64,000 nt of DNA, from the NCBI GenBank assembly GCA_004359435.1, contig PTET01000001.1, positions 134,343 to 198,342 on the forward strand. Direction: 5' to 3'. Below are positions 56,437 through 64,000 of this stretch, one piece after another. Source of the stretch: Flavobacteriaceae bacterium (GTDB taxonomy: Bacteria; Bacteroidota; Bacteroidia; Flavobacteriales; Weeksellaceae). Each line of letters opens with the position of its first letter. The first letter of the stretch is position 1. The translations under genes were made by a program, and so were the position numbers. The notes under the pieces are model-generated. The model worked only from the letters and a program-made list of their open reading frames with translations, did not search any database and was not told the DNA's origin.

Positions 56437-57993
56437 TTAGTGTAGGTTGGTATTGGCGCTTTGAACAATGGTTTTTTCTTTGAAAAAATAAGCCACGGGT
56501 ATAAAAAGTACAAAGGCAGCCAACATCAGCAGACCAAAAAAGTCAAAATAGGCCTTTCCGCTGAGTTTGGCACTGTAAATTTGAGCTCCTTGCGTTAGAA
56601 CTCCTTGAATTCCAGCAATGGGTTTTCCTGTTGTGATGCCTTGAAGTTGGATGTTGTTTTTATTTACGCCAGAGATAAGGTAGGTACCTTTAAAATCCTC
56701 TCCATTTTTGTCTTTTAGTCCGATGGATTCTCGAATCTCTATCTTTTCTCCTACTGCAAAAGTTTTGTTTTTTACCTCAAGAGAAGTTGCCTTATCACCA
56801 GCCAAACCTACTACTTCTGTGGGCGACACAATGGCATGGTTTACCCCTGTGGTAATAAGGTTCCCTAACGAGTGAGAGAGCAAATACAGCCCCATGATGA
56901 TAGATTTAAGTGATACAGGTGCTTGTTTGTATGAAATCTCAAGGGCGGTAATGTTCACCAGCACTTCAGCGATGGTAATGATTAAAAAAGCCCAAAAATG
57001 CCAAGAGATACTTACGGTTTCACCCTGTAAAAGCTTTTGTTCTACAATACCGAGCAAAAAGAAAGAAAAGGCAGCGATAAACATCCCTGTTGCAATTTTC
57101 CAAAGCGATTTGATTGTAGTGAATCTCTCGATAAAAGGGTAAACCAAAAAGGAAAAAATAGGCACCAAAGTAAGTACCATTACAGGGTTGATGGACTGAA
57201 TTTGAGAGGGTAAAACTTCCCACTTCCAGCTTAGAAATTCTATGGTTTTATCCATTCCAAAATGATTGGCCTGAATAATCCAAGTGCTGGAGGTTTGCTC
57301 GTAAAGCGCTGAAAACACAGAGATAAACAAATAAACTACCAAAAGTTTTCCGATGGTTTTTAGGGTTTCAGGATTTTTTAAATCTTTTAGTATTTGGTCT
57401 TTGTCTGGCTCAATGGACACATATTTTTTGTTTCCTAGCCAAAAAACTAGAGTAGCAAGCAGCATCAAGGCACCTGGGATTCCAAAGGCGATTTGCGGAC
57501 CGAATTTCTCCAGCAAAATGGGCGTTAGAATGGTAGAAACAAAGGCGCCGAGGTTTACAGCCAAATAAAACCAGTTGAAAATTCGATCTAGTAAATTTTG
57601 GTTAGAATCATCAAACTGATCTCCCACGTGGGCAGATACACAGGGTTTAATTCCACCACTTCCAAGGGCAATAAGTCCCAAACCTACCATCATTCCAGTT
57701 TTGTTTTCAATCAGAGACATCACCAAATGCCCTAGGGTATAAACCACCGAAAGACTGATGATGGTTTTGTATTTTCCAAGAAAAAAGTCTGACAAAAATG
57801 CCCCGAGAATAGGAAAAAGATAGACGCCTGCCCCAAATTTATGTATAAGTTCTACAGATTCTCCCTCGCCCATCAAAAGGTGCTGGGTCATAAAAGTCAT
57901 CAAAATGGCCTTCATGCCATAGTAAGAAAATCTTTCGGCTAGCTCGTTGCCGATGATATATGGGATTCCCCCAGGGTAGGTGCTAGTTTTCAT
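56437..57993 (-). CDS. POT/PTR-family proton-dependent oligopeptide transporter
   Basis: 518 aa; GNELAERFSYYGMKAIL, GSGGIKPCVSAHVGDQF, FNWFYLAVNLGAF. Confidence 0.95.
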   Translation of the reverse strand: MKTSTYPGGIPYIIGNELAERFSYYGMKAILMTFMTQHLLMGEGESVELIHKFGAGVYLFPILGAFLSDFFLGKYKTIISLSVVYTLGHLVMSLIENKTGMMVGLGLIALGSGGIKPCVSAHVGDQFDDSNQNLLDRIFNWFYLAVNLGAFVSTILTPILLEKFGPQIAFGIPGALMLLATLVFWLGNKKYVSIEPDKDQILKDLKNPETLKTIGKLLVVYLFISVFSALYEQTSSTWIIQANHFGMDKTIEFLSWKWEVLPSQIQSINPVMVLTLVPIFSFLVYPFIERFTTIKSLWKIATGMFIAAFSFFLLGIVEQKLLQGETVSISWHFWAFLIITIAEVLVNITALEISYKQAPVSLKSIIMGLYLLSHSLGNLITTGVNHAIVSPTEVVGLAGDKATSLEVKNKTFAVGEKIEIRESIGLKDKNGEDFKGTYLISGVNKNNIQLQGITTGKPIAGIQGVLTQGAQIYSAKLSGKAYFDFFGLLMLAAFVLFIPVAYFFKEKTIVQSANTNLH

Positions 57994-58095
57994 AGGGCTA
58001 AAAATAGGAAAAAATTATTTCGATTTTTCCCAAAATACTTCATTTGTACAAAATTTCAATGAAACAAATCTAGGGCTATAAAAGCCAGAAATCCC

Positions 58096-58103
58096 TAACT
58101 TTG
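58096..58103 (+). promoter_or_regulatory. Bacteroidota -7 element TAACTTTG
   Basis: TAnnTTTG upstream of the HMG-CoA reductase gene. Confidence 0.5.
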
Positions 58104-58125
58104 GACAAACAAAAAATATGAAACC

Positions 58126-59448
58126 ATGAAGCCTGTGGAAGGATTTTCAAAAAAAAGCAAAGAACAGAAAATAGCTTGGCTATTGGAAACGTATTTACAA
58201 AGTTCTCCCCAAGACAAGAAGGTACTAGATCAGTATTTAAATCAAGACGATAATATTCAGAAGCTGCACGAAGAATTTTCAGAAAACACCCTGACCAATT
58301 TTTACATTCCCTTTGGCATTGCTCCTAACTTTTTAATCAACCAAAAATTATATGCCATTCCAATGGCCATAGAAGAAAGCTCTGTGGTAGCGGCTGCTTG
58401 TAAATCGGCCAAGTTTTGGTTAGACAAAGGCGGATTTAAAACCAAAGTACTCTCGGTTGTCAAAGTAGGGCAAGTGCATTTCACATTTAAGGGAGAGGTG
58501 CCGAAGCTCCAAGAATTCTTTAGATCTTATCTTTATTCAAAGCTTTTTGAAGACACCCAATCTATTACAGAAAACATGCAAAACAGAGGTGGTGGGATAA
58601 TCAACATAGAACTGAAAGACAAAACCGCTGATTTGGAAGATTATTTCCAGCTTTACTGCGAATTTGAGACCGTAGATTCTATGGGGGCGAATTTTATCAA
58701 TTCTTGCTTGGAGCAATTCTCCAAAACCCTAGAGCGTGAAATTCAAGGGTCAGATCTTTTCTCAAAACAAGAAAAAGAAAGTCTAACCACCATTATGTGT
58801 ATACTTTCTAATTACACCCCAGAGTGTATTGTAAGAGCCTCTGTAAAGTGCGAAATCTCTCAACTCTCTTCCGACCCTAAAGACGCTGAGCTATTTGCCT
58901 ACAAATTTAAACAGGCAGTAGAAATCGCCAATGTAGAGCCTTACAGAGCCATTACCCATAACAAAGGCATCATGAATGGGGTAGATGCGGTGGTTATAGC
59001 CACTGGAAACGATTTTAGAGCCACCGAGGCTTGCGCCCATGGTTATGCCAGCAGATCTGGCAAATACAAAAGTTTAACCCATTGTAGCATTGAAGACAAT
59101 CAGTTTGAGTTTTGGATTGATTTGCCTATTTCCATCGGAACGGTAGGAGGTTTAACTCAGCTTCATCCGCTGGCCAAATTGTCGATGAAAATACTTCAAA
59201 ATCCAACGGCTAGAGAATTGATGGAAATAATTGCCGTGGCAGGTTTGGCTCAAAACTTTGCGGCGCTTCAATCATTGGTTACAAGCGGCATTCAGAAAGG
59301 ACACATGAAGATGCATTTGCTGAACATCTTAAATTCTTTCGGGGCAAACGAAAAAGAAAAAGAATATTTTATAGATTTCTTTAAAGACAAAACCGTGAGC
59401 TATCATTTGGTAGAGGAAGAACTATCAAAGCTCAGAGAAAAAGCTTAG
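58126..59448 (+). CDS. Hydroxymethylglutaryl-CoA reductase (class II / degradative type)
   Basis: 440 aa; ENTLTNFYIPFGIAPNFLINQKLYAIPMAIEESSVVAAACKSAKFW, NKGIMNGVDAVVIATGNDFRATEA, GTVGGLTQLHPLAKLS. Confidence 0.95.
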   Translation: MKPVEGFSKKSKEQKIAWLLETYLQSSPQDKKVLDQYLNQDDNIQKLHEEFSENTLTNFYIPFGIAPNFLINQKLYAIPMAIEESSVVAAACKSAKFWLDKGGFKTKVLSVVKVGQVHFTFKGEVPKLQEFFRSYLYSKLFEDTQSITENMQNRGGGIINIELKDKTADLEDYFQLYCEFETVDSMGANFINSCLEQFSKTLEREIQGSDLFSKQEKESLTTIMCILSNYTPECIVRASVKCEISQLSSDPKDAELFAYKFKQAVEIANVEPYRAITHNKGIMNGVDAVVIATGNDFRATEACAHGYASRSGKYKSLTHCSIEDNQFEFWIDLPISIGTVGGLTQLHPLAKLSMKILQNPTARELMEIIAVAGLAQNFAALQSLVTSGIQKGHMKMHLLNILNSFGANEKEKEYFIDFFKDKTVSYHLVEEELSKLREKA

Positions 59449-60686
59449 GTTCTGTTTTCCTGTTTTAAAATCTCCATAAGATGCCCACTTGCAAGGTAGG
59501 CACCGCTCCATGCAGCCTGAAAATTAAAACCGCCCGTTAGCGCGTCTATGTCTATAATTTCTCCAGCAAAATACATATTGGGATATAACTTGCTTTGCAT
59601 GGTCTTAAAGTTGATTTCTTTCTTTTCTACCCCGCCACAGGTAACAAATTCATCTTTGAAGGTGCTTTTGCCGTCAATTTGAAATTTTCCATGGCATAGT
59701 TTGTCGCAAATGATTTGAATTTTCTCTTTGGAAAGATCAGAATAGTTGAGGTTTTCGGGAATTTTTAGCTCTTGTAAAATTCCAACCCAAAATCTTTTGG
59801 GCATTGGGGTGATGCTATGTGCATAGACCGATTTTTTTGGATCAGATTTCTTTTTTTCTTCAAAAAGGGCAGTCAAATCTTCTTTATCGATGTTTAGAAA
59901 ATTCACCTCTAGGGTGAAATTGTATTGGATTTGGGCCAGAGATCTTGCGCCAAAAGAAGAAAGCTTTAAGATTCCCGGTCCAGAAAATCCCCAGTGGGTA
60001 AAAAGAAGCGCTCCTGTTTGTTCTAATTTTAAGGAAGGAATGGTCACTGAGGCGTTTTCAAAACTTATCCCCATCAGCGAGCGAACAAATTTATCTTGGC
60101 AAACAAAGGTGAAAAGCGATGCAGTAGCAGGAACCATTTTGTGGCCTAATTTTTCTAATACGCCATAAAAGCTAGGAGTTCCACCGGTACACACAAAGAG
60201 ATAATCGAACCAAAATTTTTTCTCACCACAAAGAACCCAAAATCCATTTTCTTCTGGAAGAATTTCTTCGGCCTTTGTTTGGGTTAGAAGGGTGGATTTG
60301 GAGGCACTTTTTAAAAGGGCATCAACAATGCTTTGGGAAGAATCGCTTTTGGGGAAAATTCGTCCATCTTCCTCTGTTTTGAGAGGCACGCCTTTTTCTT
60401 CGAACCAGCTCATGGCATCTTGAGGTTGAAAAGTATGAAAAACACTCAGGAGTTCTTTGTTTCCACGAGGGTAATTTTCTACGAGTTTTTTGGGATCGAA
60501 TTCTCCATGGGTTAAATTGCATCTTCCTCCCCCAGAAATTTTCACCTTTTGCAAGGGCTTGCTAGATTTTTCAAGCAAAACAACCTCAGCATTTTCAAGG
60601 TCGTTGAGCCGAGCGGCAACAAAGTATCCAGCGGCACCTGCACCTAAGATTCCAATGCGTTTTGGGTTTGGTATTTTTGTGGACAT
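59445..60686 (-). CDS. HI0933/BaiN-family FAD-dependent oxidoreductase
   Basis: 413 aa; IGILGAGAAGYFVAARL, KVKISGGGRCNLTHG, FAGEIIDIDALTGGFNFQAAWSGAYLAS. Confidence 0.95.
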   Translation of the reverse strand: MSTKIPNPKRIGILGAGAAGYFVAARLNDLENAEVVLLEKSSKPLQKVKISGGGRCNLTHGEFDPKKLVENYPRGNKELLSVFHTFQPQDAMSWFEEKGVPLKTEEDGRIFPKSDSSQSIVDALLKSASKSTLLTQTKAEEILPEENGFWVLCGEKKFWFDYLFVCTGGTPSFYGVLEKLGHKMVPATASLFTFVCQDKFVRSLMGISFENASVTIPSLKLEQTGALLFTHWGFSGPGILKLSSFGARSLAQIQYNFTLEVNFLNIDKEDLTALFEEKKKSDPKKSVYAHSITPMPKRFWVGILQELKIPENLNYSDLSKEKIQIICDKLCHGKFQIDGKSTFKDEFVTCGGVEKKEINFKTMQSKLYPNMYFAGEIIDIDALTGGFNFQAAWSGAYLASGHLMEILKQENRT

Positions 60687-60701
60687 GCTTTTGCTTTTTG
60701 C

Positions 60702-60709
60702 TATCTTTG
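60702..60709 (+). promoter_or_regulatory. Bacteroidota -7 element TATCTTTG upstream of bioB
   Basis: TAnnTTTG, 18 nt before the bioB ATG. Confidence 0.5.
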
Positions 60710-60727
60710 TAAACTTAAGACAAGTCT

Positions 60728-61726
60728 ATGTTAAGTCAAAATATTCAGCCAACCAATCAAGAAAATAAATCTTACGATTTACAAGAAATTTTAGATTTGT
60801 ACCATCTCCCACTGATGGAACTTGTTTTTAAAGCAGCCACGGTGCACAGAGATCATCATGATCCCAATAAGGTTCAAATTAGCTCGTTAATTTCTATCAA
60901 AACTGGGGGTTGCGCTGAGGATTGTGGTTATTGTCCCCAAGCGGCAAGATACCATACAGGGGTAAAGGGAAATGATCTGATGAGTCTAGAAGAAGTAGAG
61001 CAAATGGCAGAAAACGCCAAACAGGCTGGATCTTCTAGGGTTTGTCTTGGTGCTGCTTGGCGAAATGTGAAAGATGGTCCAGAGTTTGATAATGTGCTTG
61101 AGATGGTTAGAAGCCTCACCAAAAAGAACATGGAAGTTTGCTGTACCTTGGGTATGATTACCGAAAACCAAGCCAAAAGACTAGAAGAAGCAGGTCTTTA
61201 CGCCTACAATCATAACATAGATACCTCATCGGACTACTACAAAGAAATTATCTCTACAAGAGCCTTTGAAGATAGAATAGAGACCATTGGAAACGTCAGA
61301 AAAACATCCATCACCCTTTGTTCGGGTGGAATTATCGGCATGGGAGAAACCATAGAAGACAGATGCGCTATGCTCAAAGTTTTGGCAAACATGACTCCTC
61401 AACCTGAATCTGTTCCCATCAATGCGCTGGTTGCTGTTGAAGGAACACCCATGGAAGACATGGAGCCAGTTTCGATATTTGAGATGATAAGAACCATTGC
61501 CACAGCCAGAATTATCCTTCCCAACACTCAGGTTAGGCTTTCGGCAGGAAGAAACCAAATGAGCCCAGAAGGACAAGCTTTATGTTTTATGGCGGGAGCA
61601 AATTCTATCTTCTCAGGAGACAAACTTCTAACCACGCCTAATCCTTTGGCTAGTGAAGATGCAAAGCTTTTTAGGGAACTAGGTCTTAAACCCCAAGCAC
61701 AAAATACTGAAAGGCACAGCCGCTAA
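60728..61726 (+). CDS. bioB: Biotin synthase
   Basis: 332 aa; radical SAM motif KTGGCAEDCGYCPQAARYHTG; YNHNIDTS; LSAGRNQMSPE. Confidence 0.97.
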   Translation: MLSQNIQPTNQENKSYDLQEILDLYHLPLMELVFKAATVHRDHHDPNKVQISSLISIKTGGCAEDCGYCPQAARYHTGVKGNDLMSLEEVEQMAENAKQAGSSRVCLGAAWRNVKDGPEFDNVLEMVRSLTKKNMEVCCTLGMITENQAKRLEEAGLYAYNHNIDTSSDYYKEIISTRAFEDRIETIGNVRKTSITLCSGGIIGMGETIEDRCAMLKVLANMTPQPESVPINALVAVEGTPMEDMEPVSIFEMIRTIATARIILPNTQVRLSAGRNQMSPEGQALCFMAGANSIFSGDKLLTTPNPLASEDAKLFRELGLKPQAQNTERHSR

Positions 61727-61997
61727 GGGCATAAACATAAGATTCAGAAAAATATTTTAGAGGCAATTGCAAATCTACATCAAAGATGAGGTTGGTGGTT
61801 TTTTCCTCTAGAGAATACGTAAGCCCTAGGGCGCCTTCAGCTTGGTTGGGCATACTAAGAATCGTTTTTGCTTGCAAGGCATATTGTTCTTGCGGGCTAA
61901 GGTAAGTTACCCCTACACCAGCTTTATACGTGAATTCAAATTGAGCATGTGCTAGGTTTGCCAAGGTAAAAAATGCCAGAAATAGTAGTTTTTTCAT
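61686..61997 (-). CDS. Small secreted hypothetical protein, 3' end overlapping bioB
   Basis: Signal peptide MKKLLFLAFFTLANLAHAQFEF; about 100 aa; no recognised family. Confidence 0.5.
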   Translation of the reverse strand: MKKLLFLAFFTLANLAHAQFEFTYKAGVGVTYLSPQEQYALQAKTILSMPNQAEGALGLTYSLEEKTTNLIFDVDLQLPLKYFSESYVYALSGCAFQYFVLGV

Positions 61998-62130
61998 CAT
62001 CCGGAGTTTATGGTTTTCGTTCAAAGATAAGCGGAACTAAACTTTAGCCCTAAAAATTTAACATTTTTGTGGTTTCAAGCATGCAGATTTTTTTGTAACT
62101 TATTGATATCCAAAACCAAATTCGAATAGT

Positions 62131-62907
62131 ATGAAAAGTTTCAATTCTTCAATGTTTATTGGAGTGTCACTTTTATTCTCTTGTAGCGCTTTGGCTCAAG
62201 TTGGAATTGGCACACAAGAACCCAAGGCGGCTTTAGACATCCAATCTAGTGAAAGCGGAATTTTAATTCCCAGATTAACCACCCAGCAAAGGGATGCCAT
62301 TGTAAATCCCCCAGAGGCACTTCTTATTTACAACAGTGATCTTAAATCCTTTGAGTTTTATAATGGATCTTCATGGAGTGCTTTGGGCTCAGGAACTTCT
62401 ACACCGCCAAAGAGCAATAGTCCGTTGTATTTTTCTGAATATGGAGAAGGAACGGGGAACAACAAATATTTGGAAATCTACAATCCAACCGATAAAGCCA
62501 TTTCGCTTTTGGGGCATCAAATTTGGAGAGGATCCAACGGAAACCCGCTTTCCAACACCAAGTTAGATTTGGTAGGAGAAATAGAGGCTTATTCTACTTT
62601 TGTGGTAGCAAATCCCAATGCAGATCCATTTATTTTATCCAAAGCCAGCCAAACCAGCGGTCTTCTAAACTTTACAGGAGACGATGCTTTGGCATTAGTT
62701 GAAAACGCTTTGCTCGTTGATGTAATTGGCAAAGAAGGGGAAGTTCCAACCGGAGGTTGGAAGGTTAATCAGGTGGATGCTGCCACCCAAAACCACACCC
62801 TTAGAAGAGACCCATCCATTGGAAAGCCCAAATTAGAATGGGTAGAAAACAATTCGGATTGGATAGTTCTTCCTAGCGACACCTGGACCAATCTTGGAAT
62901 TCGATAG
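62131..62907 (+). CDS. Secreted lamin-tail (LTD)-domain protein
   Basis: 258 aa; signal peptide; YFSEYGEGTGNNKYLEIYNPTDKAISLLGHQIWR...GDDALALVENALLVDVIG. Confidence 0.85.
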   Translation: MKSFNSSMFIGVSLLFSCSALAQVGIGTQEPKAALDIQSSESGILIPRLTTQQRDAIVNPPEALLIYNSDLKSFEFYNGSSWSALGSGTSTPPKSNSPLYFSEYGEGTGNNKYLEIYNPTDKAISLLGHQIWRGSNGNPLSNTKLDLVGEIEAYSTFVVANPNADPFILSKASQTSGLLNFTGDDALALVENALLVDVIGKEGEVPTGGWKVNQVDAATQNHTLRRDPSIGKPKLEWVENNSDWIVLPSDTWTNLGIR

Positions 62908-62909
62908 GG

Positions 62910-64000
62910 TTAATTTTCTATGCTTTTGTGTAATTGTTGCATTCTTTGGTGGGCGTCTTGGATAGATTGAACATTTTCGAAACGTAAAAAATAGACTTGT
63001 CCACTGGCCGATTCTTTCGATGCCTTCTGTTTGAAACTGGCAAATTTGGGTGTATTTTGAATGTATAAAAGCAGTTTGTGGAATTTGTCTGACTGAAAAA
63101 AGCCCAAATCTCCATGGATCACAAAATAACAAAGTAAAGTTTTTTGTTTGAGTACAATTTTTTCTATGCCCATTTTTTTGGCCAACCATTTGAGCTCTAA
63201 ACCGGTAAAAACAGTTTCTACTTCGATGGGGAACTTTCCGAATCTGTCTATCAAATTTTGTTTGAAAATGCCTAAATCTTCAGGAGTTTCAATCTTGCTG
63301 AGCTGGGAGTACATCAAAAATCTTTCCTGAGTAGAGTTGATGTAATCATCTGGAATTTGGATGGGAAGATCGGTGTCTAGTTGTACATTTTGGTTTAGGT
63401 CAATTTCTTTGTCTTTGTACAATTCTTTGAACTCTGGCTCATGACGAAGTTCCAAAACGGCTTCATTTAAGATGTTTTGGTAGGCTTCAAAGCCTATTTC
63501 GGCAATAAATCCGCTTTGTTCGGCACCCAGAAGGTTTCCAGCGCCACGAATTTCCAGATCTTTCATGGCAATTTTAAATCCCGAACCAATGTCTGAAAAC
63601 TGTTCGATGGCTTGTAATCTTTTTCTGGCCTCGTTTGTTAGGGAGCTTGTTGGAGGGCAAATGAGGTAACAAAAAGCCTTGGTATTGCTTCTACCGACTC
63701 TTCCTCTCATTTGATGCAAATCGGCCAGTCCAAAGTTTTGCGCACCTCCGATAAAAATGGTATTGGCATTGGGAACATCTAATCCGCTCTCTACAATGGT
63801 GGTAGAAACCAGCACATCGATTTCTCCAGATCCAAATGCCAACATCAAATCTTCGAGTTTTTTGCCTTCCATCTGTCCATGTCCTATGGCTACTTTAGCC
63901 ATGGGAACCAGTCTTTGTATCATCCCTGCAATCTCTTTGAGGTTTTCGATTCGGTTGTTAATGAAATAGACCTGACCGTTTCTCTCTAGCTCAAAAGTGA
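62910..64000 (-). CDS. mfd: Transcription-repair coupling factor Mfd, C-terminal part (5' end outside window)
   Basis: GQMEGKKLEDLMLAFGSGEIDVLVSTTIVESGLDVPNANTIFI, LHQMRGRVGRS, DLEIRGAGNLLGAEQSGFI; frame continues open to the window edge. Confidence 0.96.
   Translation of the reverse strand, partial: TFELERNGQVYFINNRIENLKEIAGMIQRLVPMAKVAIGHGQMEGKKLEDLMLAFGSGEIDVLVSTTIVESGLDVPNANTIFIGGAQNFGLADLHQMRGRVGRSNTKAFCYLICPPTSSLTNEARKRLQAIEQFSDIGSGFKIAMKDLEIRGAGNLLGAEQSGFIAEIGFEAYQNILNEAVLELRHEPEFKELYKDKEIDLNQNVQLDTDLPIQIPDDYINSTQERFLMYSQLSKIETPEDLGIFKQNLIDRFGKFPIEVETVFTGLELKWLAKKMGIEKIVLKQKTLLCYFVIHGDLGFFQSDKFHKLLLYIQNTPKFASFKQKASKESASGQVYFLRFENVQSIQDAHQRMQQLHKSIEN

Noticed and set aside
57623-57632. 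CCCACGTGGG palindrome as a parS site
   Set aside because: Inside the POT transporter gene; arms do not match parS.
1-64000. CRISPR arrays, IS elements, prophage, toxin-antitoxin or known defence systems
   Set aside because: Looked for repeat-spacer periodicity, transposase/integrase motifs and defence domains in the ORFs and gaps; none recognised.

Overview
This 64-kb window is gene-dense, low-to-moderate GC chromosomal DNA of Bacteroidota/Flavobacteriia type. Lineage evidence: Bat operon, SprF/PorP and CHU_C-type T9SS proteins, fused MurF-Alr, DUF4271/DUF4296/DUF2480 proteins, and TAnnTTTG promoters. It is mostly core metabolism, envelope, DNA-repair and RNA-maturation genes, with one tRNA-Cys. 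I saw no CRISPR array, IS element, prophage or rRNA. Three observations stand out. (1) Two near-perfect parS (ParB-binding) palindromes bracket mnmG exactly: TGTTCCACGTGAAACA at 12175-12190 and GTTCCACGTGGAAC at 13841-13854. About 10 kb away, the 530-bp AT-rich gap between divergent rpiB and pgk holds a cluster of DnaA-box-like 9-mers, so this may be the chromosomal origin/centromere neighbourhood. (2) A striking number of conserved genes are broken. mnmG, moxR, batD, asd and lpxB lack internal segments, a lipocalin-like gene appears fused to the tail of an OmpA-family gene, and an endonuclease gene and a CHU_C-domain gene carry simple frameshifts. Several are normally essential or highly conserved, so assembly/consensus error must be excluded before any biological reading. 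(3) There are several small or clustered items of moderate interest, including a 46-aa lipoprotein ORF missing from the ORF track, a nuclease/TonB-receptor/lipoprotein cluster, tandem OmpW-like paralogues and convergent overlaps. I found no strong evidence for a wholly new defence or mobile system here. All calls are from reading the sequence and recalling families; no searches were run.
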